Positions 1 through 9,059 are shown, counted from the first letter of the stretch. The stretch is 64,000 nucleotides of DNA from UBA6244 sp963676875 (GCA_963676875.1 OY781436.1:1054001-1118000); one strand, 5' to 3'. Notes: generated from the letters alone by a model not told the origin. A program made the numbers and translations.

Positions 1-3000
1 ACCCACGACAAGGGCAAAGGCAGCGGCTGGAAACAGTTTAAACGTTGGGAATACCTCACCGAGCAAAGGGTGTATCCCTCAGGCGACCGCCATAACCTGC
101 CGGTGGTTTGGGACGAAATAGCGGCCTTTAACGAAAAATATCCGGCCAGCAACAATAGGTCGGTGCGCGAAAGTTGGGTAGAACTCGGACCCCATACCTC
201 TGCCAACGTTACCGGTCATTGGAGTCCGGGAATCGGTCGTATCAACGTGATCGCACTCGACCCCAACGACGACCAAACCATCTACATCGGATCTCCTTCG
301 GGTGGCTTGTGGAAAACAACCGACGAAGGCCAAAACTGGCAACCCCTCACCGACAACCAACCCGTTCTGGGAGTTTCGGCCATAGCCATCGACCCCACCA
401 ATACCGATATTATCTACATCGGTACCGGCGACAAAGATGCCAGCGACAACTACAGCGTGGGCGTGCTAAAATCAACCGATGGAGGTGCCACCTGGAACAC
501 CACCGGCATCAACTGGAATATATATCAAAACCGAACCATCGCCAAACTGCTGATCGATCCCAACAACCCCAACACCCTGTACGCCGCAACCACCGACGGA
601 CTCTACAAAACAACCGATGGCGGCGACAACTGGGACAATATCCTTTCGGGAAACATCGACGACATGGAGTTTAAACCCTTTGATTACAACACAATATACG
701 CGGTTACCAGAAGGTTTTACAAATCCACCGATGGCGGAAATAGTTTTACCGAAACCACCGGAGTTCCCATTTCATCGCGTGTACAAATTGCCGTTACCGA
801 AGCCAACCCTGACTATGTATATTTCTTTTCCTCAGGATCAGGCATTTACAAGTCGGAAGACAGTGGCGACTCGTTTGTATTCAGATCAAACCAACCCACC
901 AACGGAAATCAGGCCTGGTACGATTTGGCCATTTGCGCCTCCCACGTGAATGCTGAAGAAGTCCATTTGGGTGAGTTCAACACCTGGAAATCGAGCGATG
1001 GTGCCGGCACCTGGACCATGACCACCGACTGGACCTGGGGCAACAACCTGGGCTATACCCACTGCGACATTCACGAAATGGTATTTTATGGTGGCACCCT
1101 CTACGTGGGCAGCGATGGGTTGATCACCAAATCCACCGATGGTGCCTCCACCTTCACCAACCTCACCGAAGGTATCGGCATGCGCCAGTTTTACCGTATG
1201 GGCTCCTCGAAAAACGACGCTTATAAACTGATGGGTGGATCGCAGGACAATGGCACCAGCGTTTATACCGATGGCGAATGGCACGAATGGCTGGGTGCCG
1301 ACGGCATGGAGTGTGTGGTGGACTATACCAACAGCAACATCGTATATGGCACCAGTCAGAACGGAACTTTTTATAAATCGACCAATGGCGGAAACTTTGG
1401 TGGCGTGAACATTGCCCAACCCGGAAGCGGTAACTGGGTAACACCTTTCGTGATTCACCCGACTGACCCTCAAACCCTTTTTGTGGGCTCTTCGGAAGTG
1501 AGAAAAACTACCAACGGGATGAATAGCTGGACCACCATTTCCAACCTGAATCTGGGAAATCTGGACAACCTCACCATTGCCGAATCGAACCCTGATTATT
1601 TGTACCTCTCCAAAGGTGCAAAAATATACCGAACCAAAGATGGAGGTGAAAACTGGACCAACGTAAGCAACCTGCTGCCCAACCTCACCATATCTTACAT
1701 TGCCGTGCATCCTGAAAATCCGGAAATCGTTGCCATAAGTTATTCAGGATATACCGATGGCGAAAAGGTGTATATCTCTACCAACGGAGGCGACAGCTGG
1801 AGCAATTATTCCATCAATTTGCCCAATATTCCGGCCAACTGTGTAGCTTTTTATCTGGGCGACCTCAACCCGTTGTACGTGGGCATGGATGTGGGTGTTT
1901 ATTACATCGATAATTCACAAACCGAGTGGTCGTCGTATATGCAAGACCTTCCCAATGTGATTGTCAGAGAGCTTGAAATACAATTCGACGAGCAGTTGAT
2001 CAGGGCAGCTACCTATGGTCGCGGCATTTGGGAAGCCGGTGTTCAATTGACTGCTCCGGTAGCCGACTTTGAAGCCGATCAGCAGTCGATGCCTGTGGGT
2101 TGTGGCATTAATTTTACTAGCCTGTCGCAAGGACCTCCTTCCACTTACGAGTGGATTTTTGAAGGCGGAACACCTGCCACTTCCAATGAAAAGAACCCGC
2201 AAAACATTGTATATGACGCCGAAGGCACCTATGATGTACAACTCACCGTTACCAATAACCTGGGATCAGATGTCATGCTGAAAGAAGGATACATCACCAT
2301 CAGCTCCAGCTTGTTGCCCTCCACCGATTTTATGTCGCCTGACACCATTGGTTGCAGCAATCAGCCGGTGGCTTTCTACGACCAATCGCTGTATTGTCCC
2401 AATAGCTGGGAATGGAGCTTTAGTCCTGACACCTATAGTTTTGCTCAGGGCACCGATGCCAACTCGCAAAACCCGGTGGTGATTTTTGAATCCGGTGAAT
2501 ATTCGGTATCGCTCACCACCACCAACGACATTGGAAGCAGCACCATGACCAAGCCGGCCTATATCCATTCAGGAGGATCGTCCATGCCTTTCGTGGGAGA
2601 TTTTGAAATGGAGAACATGAACCAAAGTGGCTGGACCATTGAGAACCCGGACGGCCTCATCACGTGGGATTTGGTTGAGGTGGGAGGCACCACTTCAGGT
2701 ACCATGGCCGCACGAATGAACTTGATCAACTATACCGGTTTCGGACAGCGCGACCGGTTGATAAGTCCGGCACTCGATTTTACGGGCTACGACAACCTGG
2801 CACTGATGTTCGACCATGCTTACGCACTGAGATACATGCAGTTTGATTCGTTGATAGTATATATTTCGGATGATTGCGGAGCCAACTGGACACGCATTTT
2901 CGCCAATGGCCCCGACGGAATGGGCGCTTTTGAAACCAGCCCCACCACAGCCGAACCCTTTGTTCCACAAACTGAAGAAGACTGGTGCGGCGCAGGTTAC

Positions 3001-3402
3001 GGCAGTGCTTGTACCCTCATCGACCTCACCGATTGGATTGGCGCCACCGACGTAAAACTGATGTTTGAATCCTATTGCATGTACGGCAACAACCTGTATG
3101 TGGACAACGTATTGGTATCGAGCGGCGTGGGCGTAATTGAACCCGCCACCGAAGCTCATACAATTGACATAATACCCAACCCGACCACCGGCATTTTCGA
3201 TTTGAGAGTGACCGACCTGACCGGGAAAGTGGATATTCGCATCATGAACCTGCAGGGGCAGTCTGTATTTTCAGAAACCATTGGTGAAGTTAGAAACAAC
3301 CTTACTCAAAGAATCGATCTGTCGGCTGAGCCCAAAGGCATTTACTTCGTTGAAATCAGAGCGCAAAGTGGATCCGAAGTGAGGAAGTTGGTTTTGAGGT
3401 AG
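1..3402 (+). CDS. T9SS-secreted BNR/sortilin-like repeat protein with PKD domains (5' partial)
   Basis: The frame is open from base 1, and the residues before the first Met (KGSGWKQFKRWEYLTEQRVYPSG) fit the N-terminal part of this protein type, so the gene starts left of the window. About 600 residues are BNR/sortilin-type beta-propeller repeats (LWKTTDEGQNW, VLKSTDGGATW, LYKTTDGGDNW). Two PKD-like modules follow (YEWIFEGG, WEWSFSPD), then a MAM/jelly-roll-like region (near VYISDDCGANW). The protein ends in a T9SS type A sorting domain (IIPNPTTGIFDLRV ... GIYFVEI ... KLVLR). It is probably exported across the outer membrane and anchored or released, with a binding or hydrolytic role that cannot be specified. 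The last 546 bp are duplicated at 9249-9794. Confidence 0.88.
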   Translation, partial: THDKGKGSGWKQFKRWEYLTEQRVYPSGDRHNLPVVWDEIAAFNEKYPASNNRSVRESWVELGPHTSANVTGHWSPGIGRINVIALDPNDDQTIYIGSPSGGLWKTTDEGQNWQPLTDNQPVLGVSAIAIDPTNTDIIYIGTGDKDASDNYSVGVLKSTDGGATWNTTGINWNIYQNRTIAKLLIDPNNPNTLYAATTDGLYKTTDGGDNWDNILSGNIDDMEFKPFDYNTIYAVTRRFYKSTDGGNSFTETTGVPISSRVQIAVTEANPDYVYFFSSGSGIYKSEDSGDSFVFRSNQPTNGNQAWYDLAICASHVNAEEVHLGEFNTWKSSDGAGTWTMTTDWTWGNNLGYTHCDIHEMVFYGGTLYVGSDGLITKSTDGASTFTNLTEGIGMRQFYRMGSSKNDAYKLMGGSQDNGTSVYTDGEWHEWLGADGMECVVDYTNSNIVYGTSQNGTFYKSTNGGNFGGVNIAQPGSGNWVTPFVIHPTDPQTLFVGSSEVRKTTNGMNSWTTISNLNLGNLDNLTIAESNPDYLYLSKGAKIYRTKDGGENWTNVSNLLPNLTISYIAVHPENPEIVAISYSGYTDGEKVYISTNGGDSWSNYSINLPNIPANCVAFYLGDLNPLYVGMDVGVYYIDNSQTEWSSYMQDLPNVIVRELEIQFDEQLIRAATYGRGIWEAGVQLTAPVADFEADQQSMPVGCGINFTSLSQGPPSTYEWIFEGGTPATSNEKNPQNIVYDAEGTYDVQLTVTNNLGSDVMLKEGYITISSSLLPSTDFMSPDTIGCSNQPVAFYDQSLYCPNSWEWSFSPDTYSFAQGTDANSQNPVVIFESGEYSVSLTTTNDIGSSTMTKPAYIHSGGSSMPFVGDFEMENMNQSGWTIENPDGLITWDLVEVGGTTSGTMAARMNLINYTGFGQRDRLISPALDFTGYDNLALMFDHAYALRYMQFDSLIVYISDDCGANWTRIFANGPDGMGAFETSPTTAEPFVPQTEEDWCGAGYGSACTLIDLTDWIGATDVKLMFESYCMYGNNLYVDNVLVSSGVGVIEPATEAHTIDIIPNPTTGIFDLRVTDLTGKVDIRIMNLQGQSVFSETIGEVRNNLTQRIDLSAEPKGIYFVEIRAQSGSEVRKLVLR

Positions 3403-3404
3403 GG

Positions 3405-3508
3405 GAGTCCGAAGTCGGAAGGCGGGAGACGGAAGTTGGAAGTCGGAAGGCGGAAGTCCGGAGTGGGAAGTCCGAAGACGGGAGTCCGAAGTTGGGAGTC
3501 GGGAAACC
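3405..3508. repeat. Degenerate GGAAGTCGG-type short tandem repeat
   Basis: About 100 bp of imperfect head-to-tail units around GGAAGTCGG / GGGAGTCCGAAG directly after the stop codon of the first gene. A related, shorter array lies at the same relative place after the duplicated gene end (9795-9860). No gene is supported here; ORFs through it read as LPTSDFRLP-type artefacts. Confidence 0.8.
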
Positions 3509-3516
3509 TCTCAAAC

Positions 3517-3761
3517 TGGCGCAAGCGTCCGCTTGTGCCAAGTGAATAACATGTTATTTTGCATTAGGTGTTGCATCGGGGTTTATTCTTGGTATAAAAG
3601 CTGGATAAAAGTTTATTTACTAACCGTAGTCAGGTCGGCTTTTGTAAAAAAAAGGAACCCATGGCCTCGAATAAGTTACCAGAGTGTGATGCTTGAGATC
3701 ATTTTGCATAACCTTTGTCCTTTAATTATAAAAACAAAGGCACAAGCGGACGCTTGCGCCA
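3517..3761 (+). mobile_element. MITE-like element, copy 1 (complete)
   Basis: A 245-bp non-coding unit bounded by 23-bp inverted repeats: 3739-3761 (starting GGCACAAGCGGACGCTTGCG) is the exact reverse complement of 3517-3539. Each end is itself a near-palindrome (CAAGCG/CGCTTG) and could fold as a hairpin. The interior shares long stretches with copies at 9060-9240 and 9867-10098 (for example GGTATAAAAG, GTTTATTTACTAACC). A partial second right end (ACGCTTGCGCCAGGTGGGGG) follows at 3773-3792. No transposase is inside, so mobility would depend on another element. Confidence 0.72.
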
Positions 3762-3806
3762 GATGGGGGGGGACGCTTGCGCCAGGTGGGGGTAAAAGTC
3801 AACGCT

Positions 3807-4679
3807 ATGGCCATGGACTACCTTTTAATACAGCAGGATGCCAAGAATCAGGTCCACAGAAAGAAAGCCGGGATAATAAAAGGATTCAAAAAGCAACCTC
3901 AGATTGAAGTCGATACAGCTGAGATAGTACTTGATAATCGATTGACTAAAAAGATGAAGGCGCAGTTTAATAAGAGTTTTATTGGTCGCTCTTCAGAAAA
4001 AGAAGATAAGTGGTTAGCCTTTACATCCTTAATTCTCTCTGCGAGCATGTACAAGATCATCGGCATCGAAAGTAAGTATGATCAGCCCTTAACTAAAATA
4101 GGAAAGATAGGAAAGTTGTACTCCCAATTGAAGGGTACAGACAATATAGAGCTTATGATCAGTATGTCTGAGCCTAATTCTAAGCTAAAGAAAGAAGAAA
4201 AACAGGTGGTTGGTCATCAAAGGCTCATTAAGTACGTTAGCAACGCTATAAAGGACAATACCAAGGATAAAACTCCAAAAGTGATAATTTTATTATTAAC
4301 AGAGCTTGAAAGAATCTTGCTTTGGCAATCTAAAGAATTAAGCAATGAGATCACTTCCTCTTTTCCTGAAGGAAAAATATTCTTCATCAGAGACATTACT
4401 GAAAAGCTACGACTTATTCAGAGTAAATATCCTGATCAATTCGATACTGAGCCTCCGTTAAACGACACAAATGCCTTAAACCTTCTCAATAGGCTGTTTA
4501 AAACCAAAAGAGATAAGGAATTAGTCAATGAGCATATAATTATACGGCCAAAATCTATTGAAGATGTTGATCTCAGCATAAGCAGAAAACTTAAACGTAC
4601 TGACGCCAAAGAAAAGACCTGGACAATACCAGAAGAGCCATTTTTGCTCAGTGACTATGTTGCCAGAGTAGAAGTATAA
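3807..4679 (+). CDS. Hypothetical protein, orphan
   Basis: A 291-residue ORF from ATG 3807 (a second ATG lies at 3813; the frame also extends to 3777 within the repeat, which is unlikely to be native). The product is Lys/Glu-rich and probably soluble, with no signal peptide or clear membrane segment. A hydrophobic stretch around PKVIILLLTELERILLW suggests a Rossmann-like beta strand. I recognise no family. The gene is visibly more AT-rich than the first gene and lies between two copies of a MITE-like repeat, next to IS and recombinase remnants, so it is probably acquired cargo. No partner gene is adjacent. Confidence 0.6.
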   Translation: MAMDYLLIQQDAKNQVHRKKAGIIKGFKKQPQIEVDTAEIVLDNRLTKKMKAQFNKSFIGRSSEKEDKWLAFTSLILSASMYKIIGIESKYDQPLTKIGKIGKLYSQLKGTDNIELMISMSEPNSKLKKEEKQVVGHQRLIKYVSNAIKDNTKDKTPKVIILLLTELERILLWQSKELSNEITSSFPEGKIFFIRDITEKLRLIQSKYPDQFDTEPPLNDTNALNLLNRLFKTKRDKELVNEHIIIRPKSIEDVDLSISRKLKRTDAKEKTWTIPEEPFLLSDYVARVEV

Positions 4680-4977
4680 AACATCTCTGAAACCTATTCA
4701 TTTATTAAGAACATACATAGCTCGAAACATACAAAATATGAATCTGGAATGAAAAAAGGGCTGTTTTTCACCCCTGTTTTGCATTTATTGACTATAATTC
4801 GATTTTAAACACTTGATATACTGATATTTAAAAAGTGTCAAAAAATACCTATATACTCATATTGTCAAAAATAAAAGTCTTCGTCCCTGTGGCTTTTCAG
4901 CTTCATGCTTTAATGCTTGACTTGAATAGAATAACTCTAAATTAGATTAAAAGGATAAATTTAAGTAATCTATTTCA
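4680..4977. other. AT-rich intergenic region
   Basis: About 300 bp without a plausible ORF or RNA. I see no strong terminator; a weak GGG/CCC pairing occurs near 4757-4778. It ends at the promoter of the lipoprotein gene. Confidence 0.5.
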
Positions 4978-4985
4978 TAATTTTG
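4978..4985 (+). promoter_or_regulatory. Candidate Bacteroidota -7 box (TAATTTTG)
   Basis: TAATTTTG matches the TAnnTTTG consensus and lies 33 bp before the chosen ATG at 5019, which supports that start over the upstream TTG at 4983. Confidence 0.45.
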
Positions 4986-5018
4986 TCGAGCAAACAATTA
5001 ACCTTTAATAAGTCAATC

Positions 5019-6581
5019 ATGAAAACCAAAGCTGTCCTAATCACATTAATTACTGTTGTAGCCTTAACAGCCTTCTTAGTTCAATCTTGCTCAAAAGACG
5101 AAGAGAAAGCAAATATTCCACCAACTTGTATTATTACGTCTCCGACAAATGGGCAGGAAATTCCAAAAGGTGATTCTGTCACAATATACGTGGAAGCAAA
5201 TGATAGCGATGGTACCATATCAGAAGTTCGCTTTGATATTGATGGCATTGGAAAGAGTTCAGCCAGCAGTTACCCGTTTATATATACATGGGTTACGAAT
5301 AATGAGAGTCTTGGAAATCACACACTAAAAACTACGAGTTATGACAACGATGGAGGCAGTACATCTGATGAAGTCAGCTTTGAGATAACTCAAGGTACAA
5401 GTGATAATACCCCACCCACGGCACTATTCACCATTGCTCCATCCACGGGAACGACAAGCACCACCTTTGCATTTGATGCCTCTGGTAGTAATGATAATGA
5501 AGAGCCCACAAGCAGCCTACAAGTACGTTGGGATTTTGAAGGCAATGGTATCTGGGACACTGATTGGAATAATGAGAAAACCATAAACCACCAATATAGC
5601 AACGAAGGCACTTACGCGGCAAAAATGGAAGTAAAAGATACTGAGGGATTAACTAACGAAACCACAGTTGATGTCATAGTTGTTAATCCCAACACTCCAC
5701 CCACAGCTTTGTTCACAGTATCTCCGGACAGCGGAACAACAAACACTAATTTTTCTTTTGATGCCAACAGTTGTAGCGACAATGAAACGCCAACAAGTGA
5801 ACTGCAAGTGCGATGGGACTTTGATGACGATGGAGCTTGGGATACTGACTGGAATACCGAAAAAACTCAGTACCACCAGTACTCCACCGAAGCAACGTAC
5901 AATGCCAAAATGGAAGTTAAAGATATTAAGGGCTTAACAGACCAATACACCAAAAGTGTTGTAGTTAGCAATAGCGGTGGGGGGGCAGGCTCCTTTACTG
6001 ACCCTCGTGATGGGCAAACTTATGCCACAATTGAAATTGGAAGCCAAACTTGGATGGCTGAAAACCTAAACTACGAAACTGAAAATTCATGGTGGTACGA
6101 CAATAACAGTGTAAATGGAGATATATACGGTAGACTTTATACATGGAATGCTGCCATGAACGGGGCTGAAAGCAGTAATTTAGTGCCAAGTGGTGTACAA
6201 GGTGTGTGCCCTTATGGTTGGCACTTACCTTCGGACAAAGAATGGAAAATACTGGAAATGGCCTTAGGCATGAACCAAGGAGAAGCCGATGACTCAGGCT
6301 GGCGAGGAACAGACGAAGGTCAGCAAATGAAATCCACCAGCGGTTGGGACGAGAATGGAAACGGCACCAACTCCAGCAACTTTAACGCATTCCCAGGGGG
6401 CGCTCACCTCGATGGGGGAACCTTCATGGAGCTTGGCTCTGGAGGCTATTGGTGGTCTTCAAGAGAAAACATGGAACAATACGGTTATGGCCGTCGCCTG
6501 GCCTATGACAACGTCGGGGTATTCCGCGGTTTTAGCTACTTTATGACTAATGGCTTTAGTGTTCGTTGCATAAAAGACTGA
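5019..6581 (+). CDS. PKD-domain lipoprotein with Fibrobacter major paralogous domain
   Basis: 520 residues from ATG 5019, where the signal sequence begins (MKTKAVLITLITVVAL...VQSC). The Cys in VQSC fits a lipobox, so the protein is probably an outer-membrane lipoprotein. In order: an Ig-like/Big-type domain (PPTCIITSPTNGQEIPKGDSV), two tandem PKD modules sharing the motif LQVRWDFxxxGxWDTDWN, a Gly-rich linker, and a C-terminal Fib_succ_major-type domain (DGQTYATIEIGSQTWMAENLNY ... GWHLPSDKEW ... FSVRCIKD). Such proteins are common surface proteins in Bacteroidota and probably bind glycans or other surface ligands; the ligand is unknown. The two PKD copies are very alike, indicating recent internal duplication. 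Confidence 0.85.
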   Translation: MKTKAVLITLITVVALTAFLVQSCSKDEEKANIPPTCIITSPTNGQEIPKGDSVTIYVEANDSDGTISEVRFDIDGIGKSSASSYPFIYTWVTNNESLGNHTLKTTSYDNDGGSTSDEVSFEITQGTSDNTPPTALFTIAPSTGTTSTTFAFDASGSNDNEEPTSSLQVRWDFEGNGIWDTDWNNEKTINHQYSNEGTYAAKMEVKDTEGLTNETTVDVIVVNPNTPPTALFTVSPDSGTTNTNFSFDANSCSDNETPTSELQVRWDFDDDGAWDTDWNTEKTQYHQYSTEATYNAKMEVKDIKGLTDQYTKSVVVSNSGGGAGSFTDPRDGQTYATIEIGSQTWMAENLNYETENSWWYDNNSVNGDIYGRLYTWNAAMNGAESSNLVPSGVQGVCPYGWHLPSDKEWKILEMALGMNQGEADDSGWRGTDEGQQMKSTSGWDENGNGTNSSNFNAFPGGAHLDGGTFMELGSGGYWWSSRENMEQYGYGRRLAYDNVGVFRGFSYFMTNGFSVRCIKD

Positions 6582-6605
6582 TGCTATTTCATGTAATAAT
6601 TGGAT

Positions 6606-6923
6606 TTAAAAATAAAAGTCGTCTTCCTTCTCACTATTCTTGAACTTCCTGCGAGACGCATCCAGATAGGGCATGAAGGTTCGATAGTCCTGATGGTCTG
6701 CATACTCCATCACAACCTTCACAGGAACATCGTGCATGAGTAGTTGCATGATATAAGTCTGACGACCCAGATCCTTATTTGCAGCTAGGGCGAGTGGACA
6801 GGTTTCCAGCTTCTGTTTCCCATTGATAGGGTCCCAATATTCAGCATCTCTGGTAAGATCCTGGGTATAGAGAAGTGCTCGAAGGCCATCTTCGTAAATT
6901 TCAAGGGGTACGTTGGGGGGCAC
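6606..6923 (-). pseudogene. Tyrosine recombinase C-terminal remnant
   Basis: 105 codons whose C-terminal half resembles the last part of a tyrosine recombinase: GRQTYIMQLLMHDVPVKVVMEYADHQDYRTFMPYLDAS. It keeps an Arg-like box II position, the HxxxxxT-type segment before the end, and a Tyr in the place of the nucleophile. The N-terminal half and core domains are missing, and the reading frame begins in a G/C-run (GGGGGGCACACCCCC). It reads as a decayed integrase fragment left next to the IS rather than a working gene. The match is by motif only. Confidence 0.4.
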
Positions 6924-7215
6924 ACCCCCACACTAAGCGTAGTATGTCCAAGTAAAACGAGTCACTAAGCGTAGTTTGCAACTACGCTTTCCTATCTTCA
7001 TAATATTTATCTTTGTACTATCTATGTCAGAAAGTTATCAAATAAGGGATCAAAATGTCGTACATTTTTTAACCTACAGTCAGGGCAGGGATAGTTGAGT
7101 TTGAGCATGAATATTTGTATTCAAGTGCCAGAAATTTTTCAGAACTTAGCGGGCTGATTGAGATAGATGTGTTGTAATAGAACAGCGTAGTTGCAAACTA
7201 CGCTCTTGAGTTTGG

Positions 7216-8631
7216 CTAATTTCTCACATAGAAGGGTGCTAAAACATTGAGGTTTTTTTCATTTTGAAGGCTTGGTAACCTGATATGTTTGTTCACGAAG
7301 TCGTCGAAATTCATTCCAACTGCTTTGGCATGCAAATGGGCTCTAATATTGTTAAGTAAATCACCGGTGGTAATGCGGTCTTTATTTTCGTTCGTGTACC
7401 ATTTTGGTCTTGGGATAGTTGGGTTATTTGATTTTTGATAAGTTCTGTGGCTGGCAATGTGTAATAAGGCGTAGGTGGCCGCAATAAAGGCAGGGACATT
7501 TACTGCCGATTTAATGTTTCTTACTTGTGCCTGACCACATCCCATCATTGATTTCTCTTCGCGAAAGTTGACCTCTATTTCCCATCTCCATAAGTAAGAT
7601 TGAAGGAGTGTCTGTAGATTTAATTCTGTATCCGAGCAAATAAGATAGGCGGGTTGACGGTAGAGTATTTTCGATCCTTTTGTAAGTCTATAACCTAGCG
7701 GCCGTATTACAACTAACTTTAAGTCGTGATTTTGACCAGCAGATTTCCAACGTATATTGTTGATTACTTTTACATTAAATTCGTGTGTTTTTCCTGCTGC
7801 CCAAGCGTTTACTTCTTGCCATGGATACTCATCTGATTGTCGGATTTGCTCTGGTGTTGGAAGTTGTTCTCCATAAACGCGTTTCCTTCCTTTTTGAGGT
7901 TGTTTTTCCGGAATCGTAAACAATCGTGTGTCTTTTCTAATTCTGCCTATCAGCGTAACCCTTTGTGGTAGATTTTTCAATACCTCTCCATTTGTATAAC
8001 TCCCATCAACACTTAAGATCAGTTGTTTGTCAGTTGCCCCCTGGGTATCTAAATTTCCCCTGAGTAATTTGATTCGATCACTACCCTGTTTGCTTAGTTT
8101 GGCAATTTTCTTTTCTTCATTATACTGTGTAACCTCTTGCTGGGCAGCATTTTTCTTTGGACGAAGTACTGTTGGGCAGTGATGAAAATCAACAGGAATA
8201 GCCCTGGATTGACCTATCTCACCATCAATTGCCAAGGCCATTGAAACCTGAATAAAACGCTGACCCCAAATAAAATTAGTATGAAAAGGAGGGCCTAGGG
8301 GATCTCTTCTCCATGCAGTACCAGGTATCTTTTTCCCTGTCTTCTTAATTATTGTATCATCCATGTGTGCAATAATATGGCTGCATTCTGAGGTTTCTTT
8401 TAGAACATTAGCTTGTATAACATTCATTATTTTCTCAATATTAATCCGATTCTGACTAAAGAGTCGATAGGCTGATGACCAATCATGAAACTGATGTCCT
8501 GCTGCGGATAGCATTCCTGTTACTGTGTGGCGTCCCATGCAATTTAGACTTCCATACATAAGTTCTCTTGATCGTTTCCACGACTCATGATTGGAGAAAG
8601 CACAATGACATTCGTTTATCAAGCTATCCAA
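7216..8631 (-). CDS. DDE transposase, IS4/IS701-like
   Basis: 471 residues with the features of IS4-superfamily/IS701-like DDE transposases: an early acidic motif HMDDTIIKKTGKK (first Asp), a second Asp in LILSVDGSYTNGEVL, and the late Glu in YLWRWEIEVNFREEKSMMG, which resembles the Y-(2)-R-(3)-E-(6)-K signature. It would cut and join the IS ends. Its stop codon lies 1 bp inside the left 32-bp repeat (ends 7215). It starts 4 bp after the stop of the AbrB-like gene, so the two are probably co-transcribed and translationally coupled. Length is normal and the frame is intact, so it may be active. Confidence 0.85.
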   Translation of the reverse strand: MDSLINECHCAFSNHESWKRSRELMYGSLNCMGRHTVTGMLSAAGHQFHDWSSAYRLFSQNRINIEKIMNVIQANVLKETSECSHIIAHMDDTIIKKTGKKIPGTAWRRDPLGPPFHTNFIWGQRFIQVSMALAIDGEIGQSRAIPVDFHHCPTVLRPKKNAAQQEVTQYNEEKKIAKLSKQGSDRIKLLRGNLDTQGATDKQLILSVDGSYTNGEVLKNLPQRVTLIGRIRKDTRLFTIPEKQPQKGRKRVYGEQLPTPEQIRQSDEYPWQEVNAWAAGKTHEFNVKVINNIRWKSAGQNHDLKLVVIRPLGYRLTKGSKILYRQPAYLICSDTELNLQTLLQSYLWRWEIEVNFREEKSMMGCGQAQVRNIKSAVNVPAFIAATYALLHIASHRTYQKSNNPTIPRPKWYTNENKDRITTGDLLNNIRAHLHAKAVGMNFDDFVNKHIRLPSLQNEKNLNVLAPFYVRN

Positions 8632-8635
8632 TTCA

Positions 8636-8845
8636 TCAATCAGGTCTCTTTTGAGTGTTTTTTTTAGTCTCCGATTCTATCGGATTAGGCCTTTTTAGAA
8701 CCATTTTTTTCCTGTTCTCAATAACCCATTCGACAACTTCTCCTTTCTCAAATTCCATTGCTTGCGCAACGGCAGATGGGAAATTAATATACCATTGTTC
8801 ACTGGATTCTCTTTTAATTAGTTGGATTTTTGTTGGATATCCCAT
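8636..8845 (-). CDS. AbrB/MazE-like DNA-binding protein of the IS
   Basis: 69 residues: MGYPTKIQLIKRESSEQWYINFPSAVAQAMEFEKGEVVEWVIENRKKMVLKR. The pattern of short beta strands with INFPSAVAQAM-EFEKGEVVEW matches the SpoVT/AbrB swapped-hairpin fold (compare the usual IP-ALA..LGL..GD.V.). Dimeric AbrB-like proteins bind DNA and often autoregulate. Its location directly before the transposase and 17 bp from a 24-bp dyad suggests that it represses the IS operon. It could also help transposition, or be a decayed antitoxin recruited by the element. No toxin is next to it. Confidence 0.65.
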   Translation of the reverse strand: MGYPTKIQLIKRESSEQWYINFPSAVAQAMEFEKGEVVEWVIENRKKMVLKRPNPIESETKKNTQKRPD

Positions 8846-8862
8846 GATAATTTAAATTTAAT

Positions 8863-8886
8863 GTATCTAGTTGTATAACTAGATAC
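8863..8886. promoter_or_regulatory. Dyad operator upstream of the IS operon
   Basis: GTATCTAGTT-GTAT-AACTAGATAC: a perfect 10-bp inverted repeat with a 4-bp centre, beginning 18 bp upstream of the AbrB-like start codon. Its position in the expected promoter zone suggests an operator for the AbrB-like protein. Confidence 0.5.
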
Positions 8887-8895
8887 AAAACTATA

Positions 8896-8934
8896 AAAAA
8901 AAGTCAAAAGATCTACATTCTTTTGACTTTTTTT
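8896..8934. terminator. Bidirectional hairpin terminator in the IS right end
   Basis: AAAAAAAGTCAAAAGA pairs perfectly over 16 bp with TCTTTTGACTTTTTTT across a 7-nt loop. The A- and T-runs flank the stem, so it can terminate in both directions. It lies between the IS end and the IS promoter region and would block read-through from outside. Confidence 0.65.
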
Positions 8935-8988
8935 ATCTAGTTAAATCCAAACTCAAGAGCGTAGTTGCAAACTACGCTGAGTTGGGGT

Positions 8989-9049
8989 AGCCCGTAGGGC
9001 TTGAATGTCAATAACCGAAATAGAAGAAAAAACCATTGTCCGTAGGACA
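8989..9049. repeat. Double-palindrome intergenic repeat (CCGTAGGG type)
   Basis: Two short perfect palindromes, AGCCCGTAGGGCT (8989-9001) and TGTCCGTAGGACA (9037-9049), separated by 35 bp. The form resembles dispersed CCGTAGGG repeats I have seen in Bacteroidota genomes. It sits between the IS and the truncated MITE copy. Confidence 0.45.
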
Positions 9050-9059
9050 TTAACGGGAG

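Larger units (their letters stand above)
6968..8978. mobile_element. DDE insertion sequence with AbrB-like passenger
   Basis: A perfect 21-bp inverted repeat (AGCGTAGTT...AACTACGCT) occurs at 6968-6988 and 8958-8978. A third copy at 7184-7204, in the orientation of the right end, extends into a 32-bp pair with 8947-8978 (29/32 by eye). The element is therefore either 7184-8978 (1.8 kb, tight around the genes) or 6968-8978 (2.0 kb). It carries a transposase (7216-8631), an AbrB-like ORF (8636-8845), a dyad operator (8863-8886) and a strong hairpin (8896-8934). No clear target-site duplication was found for either choice. Confidence 0.7.

Noticed and set aside
886..1710. 274-codon minus-strand frame
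   Set aside because: Antisense of the BNR repeats of the first gene.
3342..3541. Minus-strand frames reading LPTSDFRLPTSNFRLP
   Set aside because: Translation of the GGAAGTCGG DNA repeat, a common spurious protein type.
3533..3907. Plus-strand frame with KAQADACARW
   Set aside because: It runs through the MITE-like element and its ends; the peptide comes from the terminal hairpin.
6968..7204. Separate 237-bp MITE bounded by the 21-bp palindromic repeat
   Set aside because: Possible, since the repeats are inverse copies, but with the third copy at the IS right end an extended or nested IS end explains it as well; kept as an ambiguity of the IS.
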